Source: Rhodoferax sp. UBA5149
GTDB taxonomy: Bacteria; Pseudomonadota; Gammaproteobacteria; Burkholderiales; Burkholderiaceae_C
DNA length: 13,643 bases
Assembly: GCF_002413825.1 (NCBI RefSeq)
Contig: NZ_DHXT01000200.1
Coordinates: 1 to 13,643 of the forward strand
Direction of reading: 5' to 3'
Numbering within the stretch: the first letter of the stretch is position 1; each line of letters starts with the position of its first letter. The notes beneath the pieces were generated by a model that worked only from the letters and a program-made list of their open reading frames with translations, was not told where the DNA came from and searched no databases. The position numbers and the translations under genes are program-made. Shown in pieces: positions 1 through 7,776 of the stretch.

Positions 1-200
1 GATTGCAACACTACACTAGCTCGGTCCGCCTTCGGCGTCCGCTGAACGCCCATTCGGAGGACCTGCTGGTCACACAATTGAATGTCCAGATTGGGCGCCG
101 ACCTGACCGGCGCTTCACGACCGGGAGCGGGTCTTCACCAGCGGCTGCTTTGAGGGATCAAGTTGGGCCCATTCCTATTTGAGGTCGCCGTGAATTGAAG

Positions 201-236
201 GCGCCCTTGATTTTGTGTCAACAGGGCGTGAGTTTT
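201..236 (+). terminator. Terminator-like hairpin
   Basis: The arms CGCCC (202-206) and GGGCG (224-228) pair, and inside them TTGA (207-210) pairs with TCAA (218-221), leaving a 7-base loop and a two-base bulge on the 3' side. A TTTT run follows at 233-236, four bases after the stem. This resembles an intrinsic terminator on the + strand for whatever gene lay upstream. The stem is imperfect and the T-run short, so it may be chance. Confidence 0.3.
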
Positions 237-238
237 AA

Positions 239-433
239 CGCTGGAACCAGTGCCGCTTTAACAAGGGCACACCGGGTGTGGATAGACAGGACTTTGAGGA
301 CGGCGAGAAGTACTGCGTGCTGAGGTGGCTTCCCGAGTTCGAACGCCTGGTTGATCGTGGAAAATTTGAATCAGACTGCTTCGCAGCATCAAGGAAAAAT
401 ATCAGGGAAATCTTTGACCGGATGTTTTTTTAG
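239..433 (+). pseudogene. Orphan 3' coding remnant, unknown protein
   Basis: An open frame runs from just after TAA at 236-238 to TAG at 431-433. The first usable start is GTG at 278, giving 51 residues, with no convincing ribosome binding site. The translation looks protein-like rather than random: it includes KYCVLRWLPEFERLVDRG followed by FAASRKNIREIFDRMFF, a mix of charged and hydrophobic residues typical of an alpha-helical C-terminus. The upstream end begins abruptly after a stop, and no continuation is obvious in other frames. I do not recognise the family. It could be the tail of a decayed gene or a small real gene starting at GTG 278. Confidence 0.35.
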
Positions 434-567
434 CAGCATTCACATCATGATCATGCATGCCGCCACATTTCGGGAAAACTTAATTTTCGCCTAAGTTTGA
501 GTCACTAGAATTTGTTGAACCCAGTGGCATTGGGTTCGTTCGCTCTGCGTGTCGTGACCCTGATGTC

Positions 568-603
568 TTGACATTGGAAATTCATCCATTGAATTTTTGA
601 ATT
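568..603 (+). promoter_or_regulatory. Candidate promoter with overlapping dyad for the Bat operon
   Basis: A perfect -35 hexamer TTGACA lies at 568-573. The best -10 match is TTGAAT at 589-594 (15-base spacer, 4 of 6), so the promoter is weak or non-canonical. Overlapping it is a perfect dyad, AAATTCA (578-584), five bases, TGAATTT (590-596), and a further direct copy of TTGAATT at 597-603. The dyad sits where an operator would block RNA polymerase. The predicted leader to the ATG at 656 is about 55 bases. Confidence 0.4.
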
Positions 604-655
604 CGCTTTCTCGATGCAATCAAGGTGTCGTTCAATCATTAACAGGAGTCCTGAC

Positions 656-1657
656 ATGGATACCGCAACACGCCATTCAACGCTATCTGGCGGGATCGCT
701 CTTTCCGCCTTCAAAAGCCTGCGCGACTATCTCGGCACCCAGATTTTGGGACAGGAGAAACTGGTTGAAAGCCTGCTGGTTGCCCTGCTGGCCGATGGCC
801 ACCTGCTGGTCGAAGGACCGCCCGGCCTGGCCAAGACGCGCGCCATCAAGGCGCTGGCGCATGGGCTGGAGTGCGAGTTCCAGCGCGTGCAGTTCACCCC
901 CGACATGCTGCCCGCCGATTTGACAGGCTCGGACATCTACCGCCCCGAAGAGGGCAACTTCCAGTTCCAGCGCGGTCCGCTGTTTCATAATCTGGTGCTG
1001 GCTGACGAAATCAACCGGGCACCAGCCAAGGTGCAGTCTGCACTGCTGGAGGCCATGGGCGAACACCAGATCAGCGTTGGCATGACCACGTACGCGCTAC
1101 CGCAGTTGTTTCTGGTCATGGCCACGCAAAACCCGATCGAGCACGAAGGCACCTACCCGCTGCCCGAGGCCCAGTTGGACCGTTTCATGCTGCACACCCT
1201 GGTGGACTACCCCGATCGGGCCACCACCCGCCGTATCATGGACCTGACCCGGCAAGAGGCACTGGACGGGCGTCAGATGACAGCACCCGCGGGTCACGTG
1301 ACACAAGACGCAGTGTTTGTCGCGCGCCGCGAAGCCCTGGGTCTTACGCTGGCCGACTCGGTGGCTGACTACATTGCCGCGCTGGTGGATGCCACGCGGC
1401 GCCCCGCCACCTATAGCGAACAGCTCGCGCAGTGGCTGCGCTGGGGGGCCAGCCCGCGTGCCGCCATGGCCATCGAGCGCGGCGCCCGTGCGCTGGCCTG
1501 GCTGGACGGGCGCGACTATGTCAGCCCCGAAGACGTGCAGGCCATTGCCCCCGACGCGTTGCGTCACCGCCTGCTGCTGGACTACACAGCGCAGGCGCGC
1601 GGCATCACCTCGCAAGCCTGCATTGACGAACTGTTGCGCCTCGTTCCGGCCCCATGA
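656..1657 (+). CDS. moxR: MoxR-family AAA+ ATPase of the Bat operon
   Basis: Cytoplasmic AAA+ ATPase of the MoxR family (333 residues, normal length), thought to act as a chaperone-like partner of VWA-domain proteins such as those encoded downstream. Visible motifs: Walker A GPPGLAKT at residues 54-61, Walker B with LADEI around 115-119, sensor 1 ATQNP at 156-160, a candidate arginine finger in LDRF near 174-177, and sensor 2 GASPRA at 264-269. The start at ATG 656 is chosen because AGGAG lies at 644-648, seven bases upstream, and the family N-terminus fits; an in-frame ATG at 614 has no such site. First gene of the operon; its stop overlaps the next start by ATGA (1654-1657). Confidence 0.93.
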   Translation: MDTATRHSTLSGGIALSAFKSLRDYLGTQILGQEKLVESLLVALLADGHLLVEGPPGLAKTRAIKALAHGLECEFQRVQFTPDMLPADLTGSDIYRPEEGNFQFQRGPLFHNLVLADEINRAPAKVQSALLEAMGEHQISVGMTTYALPQLFLVMATQNPIEHEGTYPLPEAQLDRFMLHTLVDYPDRATTRRIMDLTRQEALDGRQMTAPAGHVTQDAVFVARREALGLTLADSVADYIAALVDATRRPATYSEQLAQWLRWGASPRAAMAIERGARALAWLDGRDYVSPEDVQAIAPDALRHRLLLDYTAQARGITSQACIDELLRLVPAP

Positions 1658-2568
1658 AACTTCCCGAGCTGATCGACCTGGTGGTGCTGCGCGGGGCCGC
1701 GCGGGGCTTGAGCCTGCACGCGCACCGCCCGGCGCTGGCACAGTTGTACGGCGGGCATCGCAGCGCCCAGCGCGGGCGTGGTCTGGAATTTGAAGAGGTG
1801 CGGCCCTATGCCGCCGGTGATGACGCGCGCACCATCGACTGGCGCGTCACCGCACGGCGCGGCAAGCCGCACACCAAGCTGTTTCGGGAGGAGCGCGAAC
1901 GTCCGGTCTGGCTCGTGGCCGACCTGCACCCGGGCCTGTTCTTTGGCAGCCGCCGCCAGTTCAAGTCGGCGGTGTTGCTGCAAGCTGCGGCGCTGCTCGG
2001 CTGGGTGGCAGTCCTGGGCGGTGACCGCGTCGGTGCGGTGATCGCCGACGGCAGCGCTGCGCCACGCATACTGCCACCGCGCAACCGTGAGGCCGGTGTG
2101 TTGCCGATTCTGCAAACGCTGGCTGAATGCCAGCCGCGTGCGCCCGGCGTGCCTAATCCGGATGGCTTGCCGGCCGGTTTGCCGACCGCCCTGACGACAC
2201 TGCGCCCGCTGTTGCAGCCGGGCAGCCTGGTGCTGGTGCTGAGCGATTTTTCGGCGTTGGACACCGAGGTTCAGAACCTGCTGGCCGGCGTCAGCACGCA
2301 TAACGACTGCCGCCTGCTGTGGATCACCGACCCGCTGGAGCGCTCGGGTTTGCCCTCAGGCACGCACCGCGTCGGTTTGCCCGAGCGCCTGTGGTGGCTG
2401 GACGGGCAAGGCAGCCGACCGGCCTGGCAGACCGCCTGGCGCCAACGCGAACAGACCTTGACCGATCTCTCCACCCGTCTGAGCCTGCCTCTGGTGCGGC
2501 TGGACACGGCAGACACTATGCCTGACGCCTTGGCCGCCTTGCTGAAGGAGCCACGATGGGCGGCGTGA
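1654..2568 (+). CDS. DUF58 family protein of the Bat operon
   Basis: DUF58 protein of 304 residues, the usual second member of MoxR/Bat operons and distantly related to VWA domains. The family hallmark is clear: GLEFEEVRPYAAGDDAR followed by IDWRVTARRG (residues 43-70) and then KLFREERERPVW near 75-86. Immediately after, where VWA proteins have a DxSxS metal-binding loop, this protein reads DLHPG (90-94), so metal binding of the MIDAS type looks absent. No membrane segment is evident, so it is probably cytoplasmic or peripheral. ATG 1654 overlaps the moxR stop by four bases and lacks a clear ribosome binding site, suggesting translation coupled to moxR. The exact biochemical role is not established. 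Confidence 0.88.
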   Translation: MKLPELIDLVVLRGAARGLSLHAHRPALAQLYGGHRSAQRGRGLEFEEVRPYAAGDDARTIDWRVTARRGKPHTKLFREERERPVWLVADLHPGLFFGSRRQFKSAVLLQAAALLGWVAVLGGDRVGAVIADGSAAPRILPPRNREAGVLPILQTLAECQPRAPGVPNPDGLPAGLPTALTTLRPLLQPGSLVLVLSDFSALDTEVQNLLAGVSTHNDCRLLWITDPLERSGLPSGTHRVGLPERLWWLDGQGSRPAWQTAWRQREQTLTDLSTRLSLPLVRLDTADTMPDALAALLKEPRWAA

Positions 2569-3017
2569 AACCCGACTGGCTGGCGCAGCTGGCCCCGTCC
2601 CACGCCCCACCGCCACCGGGCTGGTGGCCACTGGCACCGGGTTGGTGGGCGCTGGTGGCTCTGCTGGTTCTGGGTCTCATGGCCGTGTGGCTGTGGCAGC
2701 GCCGCCCGCAGGTGCGTCTGCGCCGCGCCGCCCTGCGTGAACTGGCGCAACTGGAAAAAACCACCGCAGGCGATGCCGACCTGGCACGCGAATTGACGCA
2801 TCTGGTGCGACGCTACGCCGTGGCGCGTTTTGGCCGTGACACAGTGGCGAGCCTGAGTGGCACCCGCTGGATTGATTTTGTGGTCGCCCATGGCGGCACG
2901 CCCTGGGGCGGTGATGTGGGCCTGGCCTTGCTGCGCGCAGCGTATGGCGGCCAGTGTCAGCCTGCGCGTGAGCGTTGGCTGGCTGGCGCCCAGGCATTTT
3001 TCAGGGCCAAAGCATGA
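2556..3017 (+). CDS. DUF4381 small membrane protein of the Bat operon
   Basis: A 153-residue protein matching the DUF4381 type found between DUF58 and BatA genes in proteobacterial Bat operons. A proline- and tryptophan-rich N-terminus (APPPPGWWPLAPGWW, around 17-31) leads into one transmembrane helix (about 31-48), followed by a basic, helical cytoplasmic region containing RRYAVARFG near 85-93. ATG 2556 is supported by AAGGAG at 2545-2550, five bases upstream, and overlaps the end of the DUF58 gene by 13 bases in another frame. It probably helps assemble or anchor the VWA proteins; this is inference from context. Its stop overlaps the batA start (ATGA, 3014-3017). Confidence 0.85.
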   Translation: MGGVKPDWLAQLAPSHAPPPPGWWPLAPGWWALVALLVLGLMAVWLWQRRPQVRLRRAALRELAQLEKTTAGDADLARELTHLVRRYAVARFGRDTVASLSGTRWIDFVVAHGGTPWGGDVGLALLRAAYGGQCQPARERWLAGAQAFFRAKA

Positions 3018-3979
3018 TCCACTTCGCCTGGCCCTGGATGTTGCTGTGCCTGCCTTTGCCGTGGCTGGCGGGGCGTTTGCTGCCGCCTGCCAAACCACAA
3101 GGTGGTGCGCTGTACCTGCCGTTTGCCGCCACCGTGTCAAGCGACTGGGTACCCAGCCTGCGCACCAACCCACGCTGGCGCGTGCTGTTGTTTACGCTGG
3201 TCTGGATGCTGCTGGTGGGCGCTGCCACGCGTCCGCAGTGGCTGGGCGAGCCGCAACCCGTGCCGACCACCGGGCGGCGTTTGATGATGGTGGTGGACAC
3301 CTCCGGCTCGATGGCAGCCCAGGACATGGCGGGCGGTGCTTCGCGGCTGCAAGTGGTGCAGGCGGTGGCCGGTGATTTCATTCGCCACCGCACGGGTGAC
3401 CAGGTGGGCTTGATTCTGTTTGGCACGCGGCCCTACCTGCAGGCGCCGTTGACGGCTGACCTGAGTACTGTGGGCCAGTTTTTGAACGAATCGGTGATTG
3501 GTATGGCCGGCCCGCAAACCGCCATTGGCGACGCCATTGGTCTGGGCATCAAGCGGCTGGAGGCACATCGTGCCCAGGCAGGCCCCAAGAGTGAGATGGT
3601 GCTGATCCTGCTGACCGATGGCGCCAATGACGCCGGTCTGATGGACCCGATCCAGGCCGCCAAAATGGCCGCCACGGCGGGCCTGAAAATCTACACCATT
3701 GGCGTCGGCGCGGCGGAGCAGCAAGGCATTTTTGGCAGCGGCGGCAATATGGACCTGGACGAAGCCACGCTCAAATCCATCGCGCAGATCACGGGCGGTG
3801 CGTATTTCCGCGCCGCCGATGTCAATGACTTGCGTGACGTGTACGCGCAGATCGACAAGATCGAGCCGGCCAGCGGGCAGGCCCAGTGGTACCGCCCCAG
3901 TAGCGAATGGTTTGCCTGGCCGCTGGGTCTGGCGCTGCTGCTGAGTGTGCTGGTGGTCCTCATGCGGGAGCGTACATGA
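3014..3979 (+). CDS. batA: BatA-type membrane VWA protein
   Basis: Inner-membrane von Willebrand factor A protein, 321 residues. Hydrophobic segments lie at about 4-20 and 57-72, then a VWA domain, and a final membrane helix near 300-318. The metal-binding MIDAS is complete: DTSGS at 95-99, the Thr in PQTAIGD near 169, and the Asp in LLTDG near 202. That is the classic BatA topology, with a VWA domain held between membrane anchors. ATG 3014 is chosen over an in-frame ATG at 2975 because it overlaps the previous stop by ATGA, has AGGG at 3003-3006, and starts just before the first membrane segment. By family knowledge it is a likely MoxR client, acting with BatB. Confidence 0.92.
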   Translation: MIHFAWPWMLLCLPLPWLAGRLLPPAKPQGGALYLPFAATVSSDWVPSLRTNPRWRVLLFTLVWMLLVGAATRPQWLGEPQPVPTTGRRLMMVVDTSGSMAAQDMAGGASRLQVVQAVAGDFIRHRTGDQVGLILFGTRPYLQAPLTADLSTVGQFLNESVIGMAGPQTAIGDAIGLGIKRLEAHRAQAGPKSEMVLILLTDGANDAGLMDPIQAAKMAATAGLKIYTIGVGAAEQQGIFGSGGNMDLDEATLKSIAQITGGAYFRAADVNDLRDVYAQIDKIEPASGQAQWYRPSSEWFAWPLGLALLLSVLVVLMRERT

Positions 3980-4989
3980 AGCTCAACGCCTTCCTGCAGG
4001 ACTTTCACTTCATTCGCCCGCTGTGGCTGGTGGCTTTGCCGGTCTTGTGGGCCATCGTGGTCTGGCTGGCGCGCCAGCGTGCGCGTGGCGAAGACTGGTC
4101 TGATGTCATCGACGCGGAGCTGCTGCCTGCCCTGCAACTGGACGGCGGAGACAGCGCAGGCGGACCAAGCGCGCGCCCCTGGCCCTGGCTGGCGCTGGCC
4201 TGGACGCTGGCCGTGCTGGCCTTGGCTGGCCCGAGCTGGCAGCAAGACAGCGCCCCGGCCTATCGGGCTCCGGCGGCCTGGGTGCTGGTGCTGGACCTGT
4301 CGCCGTCGATGGACGCGGCGGACCTGTCGCCCAACCGCGTCACGCGGGCACGCTATGCGCTGGACGATATCCTGAGCGCTGCGCGCGATGCCCGCGTCGG
4401 TATGGTCGCCTTTAGCGATGAGCCCTACACAGTGACACCGCTCACGCAGGATGTGGCCACGGTGCGCGCCCTCATGCCCTCGCTGGCGCCCGAGATGATG
4501 CCCAGCGCCGGTGACCACCTGGCCCCGGCACTGACGCAGGCCCAACGGCTGCTCAATGCCTCCGGCGCCCGCGACAAACGCATCGTGGTGGTGACAGATG
4601 GATTTGACGACCCGGCCGCCGCCCTGCGCACGGCTGCCGCGCTCAAGGCGCAAGGAATCGCCATCAGCGTGGTCGGTGTCGGAACACCCGGCGGCGCGCC
4701 GCTACGCGGTGCCAATGGCAGTTTTATCCAGGGCGCCAATGGCCAGACCCAACTGACCAGGCTCAACGTTGATCAGCTGCAACAACTGGGCAGCGTCGGT
4801 GGCGGACAGTATGTGAACATCGCCAACATCACCAGTCTGGTGTCGGACCTGCAGAGCACGTCCGACCGGCCCGGCGAGGCGATCGCCGCGCAAGGAGTCG
4901 AGGTGGCCCACTGGCGTGATGCAGGTGCCTATCTGTTGCCGGCCTTGCTGCTGCTGGTGGCCTTGCTGACACGCCGGAGGTGGCTATGA
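3976..4989 (+). CDS. batB: BatB-type membrane VWA protein
   Basis: Second membrane-anchored VWA protein, 337 residues, paralogous to its upstream neighbour. Membrane segments at about 15-32, 70-85 and a C-terminal one near 315-332 frame the VWA domain. The MIDAS motif is DLSPS at 107-111, and the later Asp is in VVVTDG near 204-209; the Thr position is less clear (sequence PSAGD near 176-180). ATG 3976 overlaps the batA stop (ATGA) and has GGGAG at 3966-3970. BatB and the TPR protein BatC are fused in some proteobacteria; here they are separate genes overlapping by four bases, consistent with a functional pair. Confidence 0.9.
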   Translation: MKLNAFLQDFHFIRPLWLVALPVLWAIVVWLARQRARGEDWSDVIDAELLPALQLDGGDSAGGPSARPWPWLALAWTLAVLALAGPSWQQDSAPAYRAPAAWVLVLDLSPSMDAADLSPNRVTRARYALDDILSAARDARVGMVAFSDEPYTVTPLTQDVATVRALMPSLAPEMMPSAGDHLAPALTQAQRLLNASGARDKRIVVVTDGFDDPAAALRTAAALKAQGIAISVVGVGTPGGAPLRGANGSFIQGANGQTQLTRLNVDQLQQLGSVGGGQYVNIANITSLVSDLQSTSDRPGEAIAAQGVEVAHWRDAGAYLLPALLLLVALLTRRRWL

Positions 4990-5867
4990 AACGCCAGTTT
5001 CTGGCGGTGGCCCTGCTGGCCCTGGCAGCACACGCGCAGGCTCAGGTACAGGTACCGACCGAGTCCAGTTCATCAACCCTGTGGTCCCGTCTCTGGCGCA
5101 ACGCTGACCAGCGCGCCGAGGCGCTGTTGCAACAAGGTCATGCCAGCGACGCGGCCAAGCTCTATACCGACCCAAGGCGTAAAGCCTACGCACAGATCCA
5201 GGCAGGCGATTACGCGGCGGCGGCCAGTGGACTGAAAACCTTGAACGATACCGAGGCCAACTACAACCGTGGCAACGCCCTGGCCCAGGCGGGCGACCTT
5301 CAAGGCGCCCTCGATGCATATGACGCGGCCCTCAAGGCCGACCCGGCGCATCAGGACGCCCGCCACAACCGTGATCTGGTGGCCAAGGCGCTGCAAAAGC
5401 AGAAGGAATCGGAAAAGAACAAACCTCAGGACGGCAAGTCAAAAGACAAATCCCAGGACAGCAAGCCGCAGGACAAGAAAGATGGCGGGCAAGGCGGCCA
5501 GCAGAGCAGCAAGCCAGACAGTCAGCAAGGCGACCAACAGGGCAAGCCGGGCGATAAGGGTCAGCCCGCTACGGCTGCGCAAAACCAACCGGGCGCCGCT
5601 GGCAAGCCAGATGCAGTCCAGCCCCAACAAGCCGTCAATGACGCGGAGCAGGCTCGCCGCGATGTCAACGCCACCCTGCAGCCGAACGCCAAAAAAAGCA
5701 CGGCGGGCGACGCTGGCACCGCACAGGGCAACGCAACGCCTCCCCGGACCGAGAAACAGATTGCCCAGGAACAATGGCTGCGCAGCATCCCCGACGACCC
5801 CGGTGGCCTGTTGCGCCGCAAATTCCTGATCCAGCACCTGATGAGACAGCGAGACGCCAAACCATGA
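4986..5867 (+). CDS. batC: BatC-type periplasmic TPR protein
   Basis: Exported tetratricopeptide protein of 293 residues. A signal peptide covers about residues 1-19 (cleavage after AQA). TPR-like helices run from about 40 to 135, including NYNRGNALAQAGDLQGALDA, a typical TPR turn. A long K/Q/D/G-rich low-complexity linker (about 136-240) follows, then the conserved C-terminal motif QWLRSIPDDPGGLLRRKF near 262-279, which is characteristic of Bat-operon TPR proteins. ATG 4986 is chosen over GTG 4980 because GGAGG at 4976-4980 would overlap the GTG but is ideally spaced for the ATG, which overlaps the batB stop by ATGA. Likely a periplasmic scaffold for BatA/BatB; inference. Confidence 0.88.
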   Translation: MKRQFLAVALLALAAHAQAQVQVPTESSSSTLWSRLWRNADQRAEALLQQGHASDAAKLYTDPRRKAYAQIQAGDYAAAASGLKTLNDTEANYNRGNALAQAGDLQGALDAYDAALKADPAHQDARHNRDLVAKALQKQKESEKNKPQDGKSKDKSQDSKPQDKKDGGQGGQQSSKPDSQQGDQQGKPGDKGQPATAAQNQPGAAGKPDAVQPQQAVNDAEQARRDVNATLQPNAKKSTAGDAGTAQGNATPPRTEKQIAQEQWLRSIPDDPGGLLRRKFLIQHLMRQRDAKP

Positions 5868-7636
5868 AGAAGACGATCAATCGCTTGGCCGTGGCCCTTC
5901 TGGCGGGCGTGTTGAGCCTGCCCGCGCTGGCCACCATGACGGCATCACTCGACAGAACCCGTGTGGCTCTGGGTGACACCGTGCGCCTGCTGGTGCAAAC
6001 CGACGCCAGCACCGACAAGCAGCCCGACACCGCACCACTGCAGCAGGACTTTGTCGTGCTGGGCAGCAGCCATGGCTCCAGCACGCAGATTGTCAACGGG
6101 CACATGTCGTCGCAAACGCAGGTCACATTGTTCCTGTCGCCCAAACACGAAGGCACGATCCGCATTCCGCCACTGAGCTGGGGTGCCGAGCAGTCCGCAG
6201 CGCTGGAGCTGACCGTGGGCGGCAGTGGCAATGCGCCTGCGCAGGGGGACGCGGGGCAAACCGGTGCCGCACCCGTGTCGATGACTGCCACGCTCGACCA
6301 GAAGCGCCCCTATGTGCAATCGTCCGCGGTGCTGACGCTGCGGCTGTATGTGGGCGTTCCCCTCACCCAGGCCAGCCTGGACCTGCCCGGCAGTGCCGAG
6401 GTGCTGGTCAGGCAACTGGGCGACGACACACAGACCACAGAATCACGCAATGGCCGCAGCTACCAGGTGATCGAGCGTAAATACCTGCTGATCCCGCAGC
6501 GCAGTGGTCAGATCAGTCTCAAAGGCCCCACGCTCGATGCCCAGGTGCAGGAGGCCAATGGCCCGGATATCAATTCATTCTTTGGCAATGCGTTTGGTTC
6601 GATGCCGCTGGGCCGCCTGATGGGCACCACCCGGCCGTTGCGCCTGTCGGCCAGCGCCATTGCGCTGAACGTCCAGCCAAGGCCCGCAGCCGCCACCGGG
6701 GCCGACTGGCTGCCCGCGCAAAAGGTCGCGCTGGAGGAAACCTGGCGGCCAGACGACTCCAGCGTGCACGTTGGCGAGCCGCTCACGCGGCACCTGCACC
6801 TCTCAGCCTTGGGTCTCACCGGCACGCAATTGCCCGACCTCAGCAAGCTGATGACTGTGCCCGACGGCATCAAGCCCTACCCCGACCAAGCCAAGACCGA
6901 TGACAGTGTGCGTAGCGGCACCATGCTGGGCAACCGCGACCAGGACATCGCCCTGATTGCCAGCCAGCCCGGCCACTACGAGCTGCCCGCCTTGAAAGTG
7001 GCCTGGTGGGACACCGTGGCCAACGTTCAGCGCGAAGCCACTCTGCCAGCGCGCAGCATGGATGTGCTGCCAGCCACTGGCGCATACGTTGCTGCCAAGC
7101 CGCTGCCAGAAGGCAACCCGTCAACAATTCTCACGACAAAACCAGCGCAACCTGACCCATCGCACTTGGGCGGAGTGACGCCAGCGCCGGTATCGACCTG
7201 GCAGTGGATCAGCGCAGCCTTGGCGCTTCTTTGGCTGGGCACTGGTTTGGCCTGGTGGCGCTCGCGCCGAGTTGGATATCTTGCTGTCATATCCGCCAGG
7301 CCCATCACCACACCATCACCGGCGGTCAGTCGTCAACCGAGCAAGACCTTGAGAGAACTGCAACAAGCCTGTCTTGACAATGACCCGCAGGCCGCACGAC
7401 GGCATCTATTGAACTGGGCCGCCGACTACTGGCCGGAGTCGCCGCCACGTGGACTACAAGCCATCGCTTTTCGGCTTTCCAATGCTCAATTCACAGAACC
7501 TCTACAGCAACTTGATCGCGCCTGCTATACCGAGGCTGCATGGCAGGGGCAATCACTGATGCGGGCATTTGCAACACCGCCCAGACAGATGCATTCGAAG
7601 AAAACCAAACCGGTGATACCTGATCTTTATGTTTAG
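5864..7636 (+). CDS. batD: BatD family protein
   Basis: Large BatD (oxygen-tolerance family) protein, 590 residues, last gene of the operon. A signal peptide occupies about residues 1-23 (ending PALA). The periplasmic part (about 24-443) is rich in beta-strand-like segments with internal similarity typical of Ig-like repeats. One membrane helix (about 445-463, ISAALALLWLGTGLAWW) is followed by a cytoplasmic tail of about 125 residues with helices such as ELQQACLDNDPQAARRHLL. ATG 5864 is chosen because it overlaps the batC stop by ATGA and begins a proper signal peptide; in-frame starts farther upstream fall within batC. The last 25 codons are AT-richer than the rest. No clear terminator follows. 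Confidence 0.88.
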   Translation: MKKTINRLAVALLAGVLSLPALATMTASLDRTRVALGDTVRLLVQTDASTDKQPDTAPLQQDFVVLGSSHGSSTQIVNGHMSSQTQVTLFLSPKHEGTIRIPPLSWGAEQSAALELTVGGSGNAPAQGDAGQTGAAPVSMTATLDQKRPYVQSSAVLTLRLYVGVPLTQASLDLPGSAEVLVRQLGDDTQTTESRNGRSYQVIERKYLLIPQRSGQISLKGPTLDAQVQEANGPDINSFFGNAFGSMPLGRLMGTTRPLRLSASAIALNVQPRPAAATGADWLPAQKVALEETWRPDDSSVHVGEPLTRHLHLSALGLTGTQLPDLSKLMTVPDGIKPYPDQAKTDDSVRSGTMLGNRDQDIALIASQPGHYELPALKVAWWDTVANVQREATLPARSMDVLPATGAYVAAKPLPEGNPSTILTTKPAQPDPSHLGGVTPAPVSTWQWISAALALLWLGTGLAWWRSRRVGYLAVISARPITTPSPAVSRQPSKTLRELQQACLDNDPQAARRHLLNWAADYWPESPPRGLQAIAFRLSNAQFTEPLQQLDRACYTEAAWQGQSLMRAFATPPRQMHSKKTKPVIPDLYV

Positions 7637-7665
7637 AGGGGCTTTTGGAGTTGCTGTAGTGCTAG

Positions 7666-7776
7666 AGAGAATACGAGGCACTCATCGAACAAAACGTAGA
7701 AAAATTACTTTTGGCTGAATTACCTCTGCCTCAACCATTGGAGGTACAAGGTCCAAAGCCAACATTAGCGAGGTGA
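7666..7776 (+). pseudogene. Orphan C-terminal coding remnant, unknown protein
   Basis: After TAG at 7663-7665, one frame reads 36 residues to TGA at 7774-7776 with no start codon: it includes YEALIEQNVEKLLLAELP and then QPLEVQGPKPTLAR. The regular helix-like first half and proline-rich tail look like a genuine protein C-terminus. Two in-frame stops just upstream (7657-7659 and 7663-7665) cut it off. It is most likely the tail of a lost gene or mobile element. I do not recognise the family. Confidence 0.35.

Larger units (their letters stand above)
1..655. other. Gene-poor upstream region of the Bat operon
   Basis: No intact gene is visible here. The stretch is visibly less GC-rich than the genes that follow, especially from about 360 to 640. 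It contains, in order, a short inverted repeat (95-100 with 108-113), a terminator-like hairpin near 201-236, an orphan coding remnant ending at 433, a run of overlapping palindromes at 446-459, a 7-bp inverted repeat (517-523 with 531-537) without a T-run, and a candidate promoter and dyad at 568-603 serving the operon. The first 200 bases show no coherent reading frame on either strand and may be degenerate sequence. Confidence 0.6.

Noticed and set aside
254..283. Group II intron reverse transcriptase, from the NKGTPGVD string
   Set aside because: The short string resembles that motif, but the following residues do not continue as an RT domain and no intron structure is seen.
517..537. GAACCCA/TGGGTTC hairpin as an intrinsic terminator
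   Set aside because: The 7-bp stem is not followed by a T-run on either strand.
505..714. Minus-strand 69-codon frame overlapping the moxR start
   Set aside because: It overlaps the operon promoter and moxR start and shows no recognisable features.
1097..2301. Minus-strand open frames (214 and 239 codons) antisense to moxR and DUF58
   Set aside because: Shadows of strongly supported genes with no family motifs.
2271..3173. Minus-strand open frame of 300 codons across DUF58, DUF4381 and batA
   Set aside because: It spans three well-supported genes on the other strand and has unusual Arg/Gln/His-rich composition typical of antisense shadows.
3691..4653. Long minus-strand open frame (320 codons) antisense to batA/batB
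   Set aside because: The plus strand encodes clear VWA proteins; the antisense frame has no recognisable motif and is expected in GC-rich DNA.
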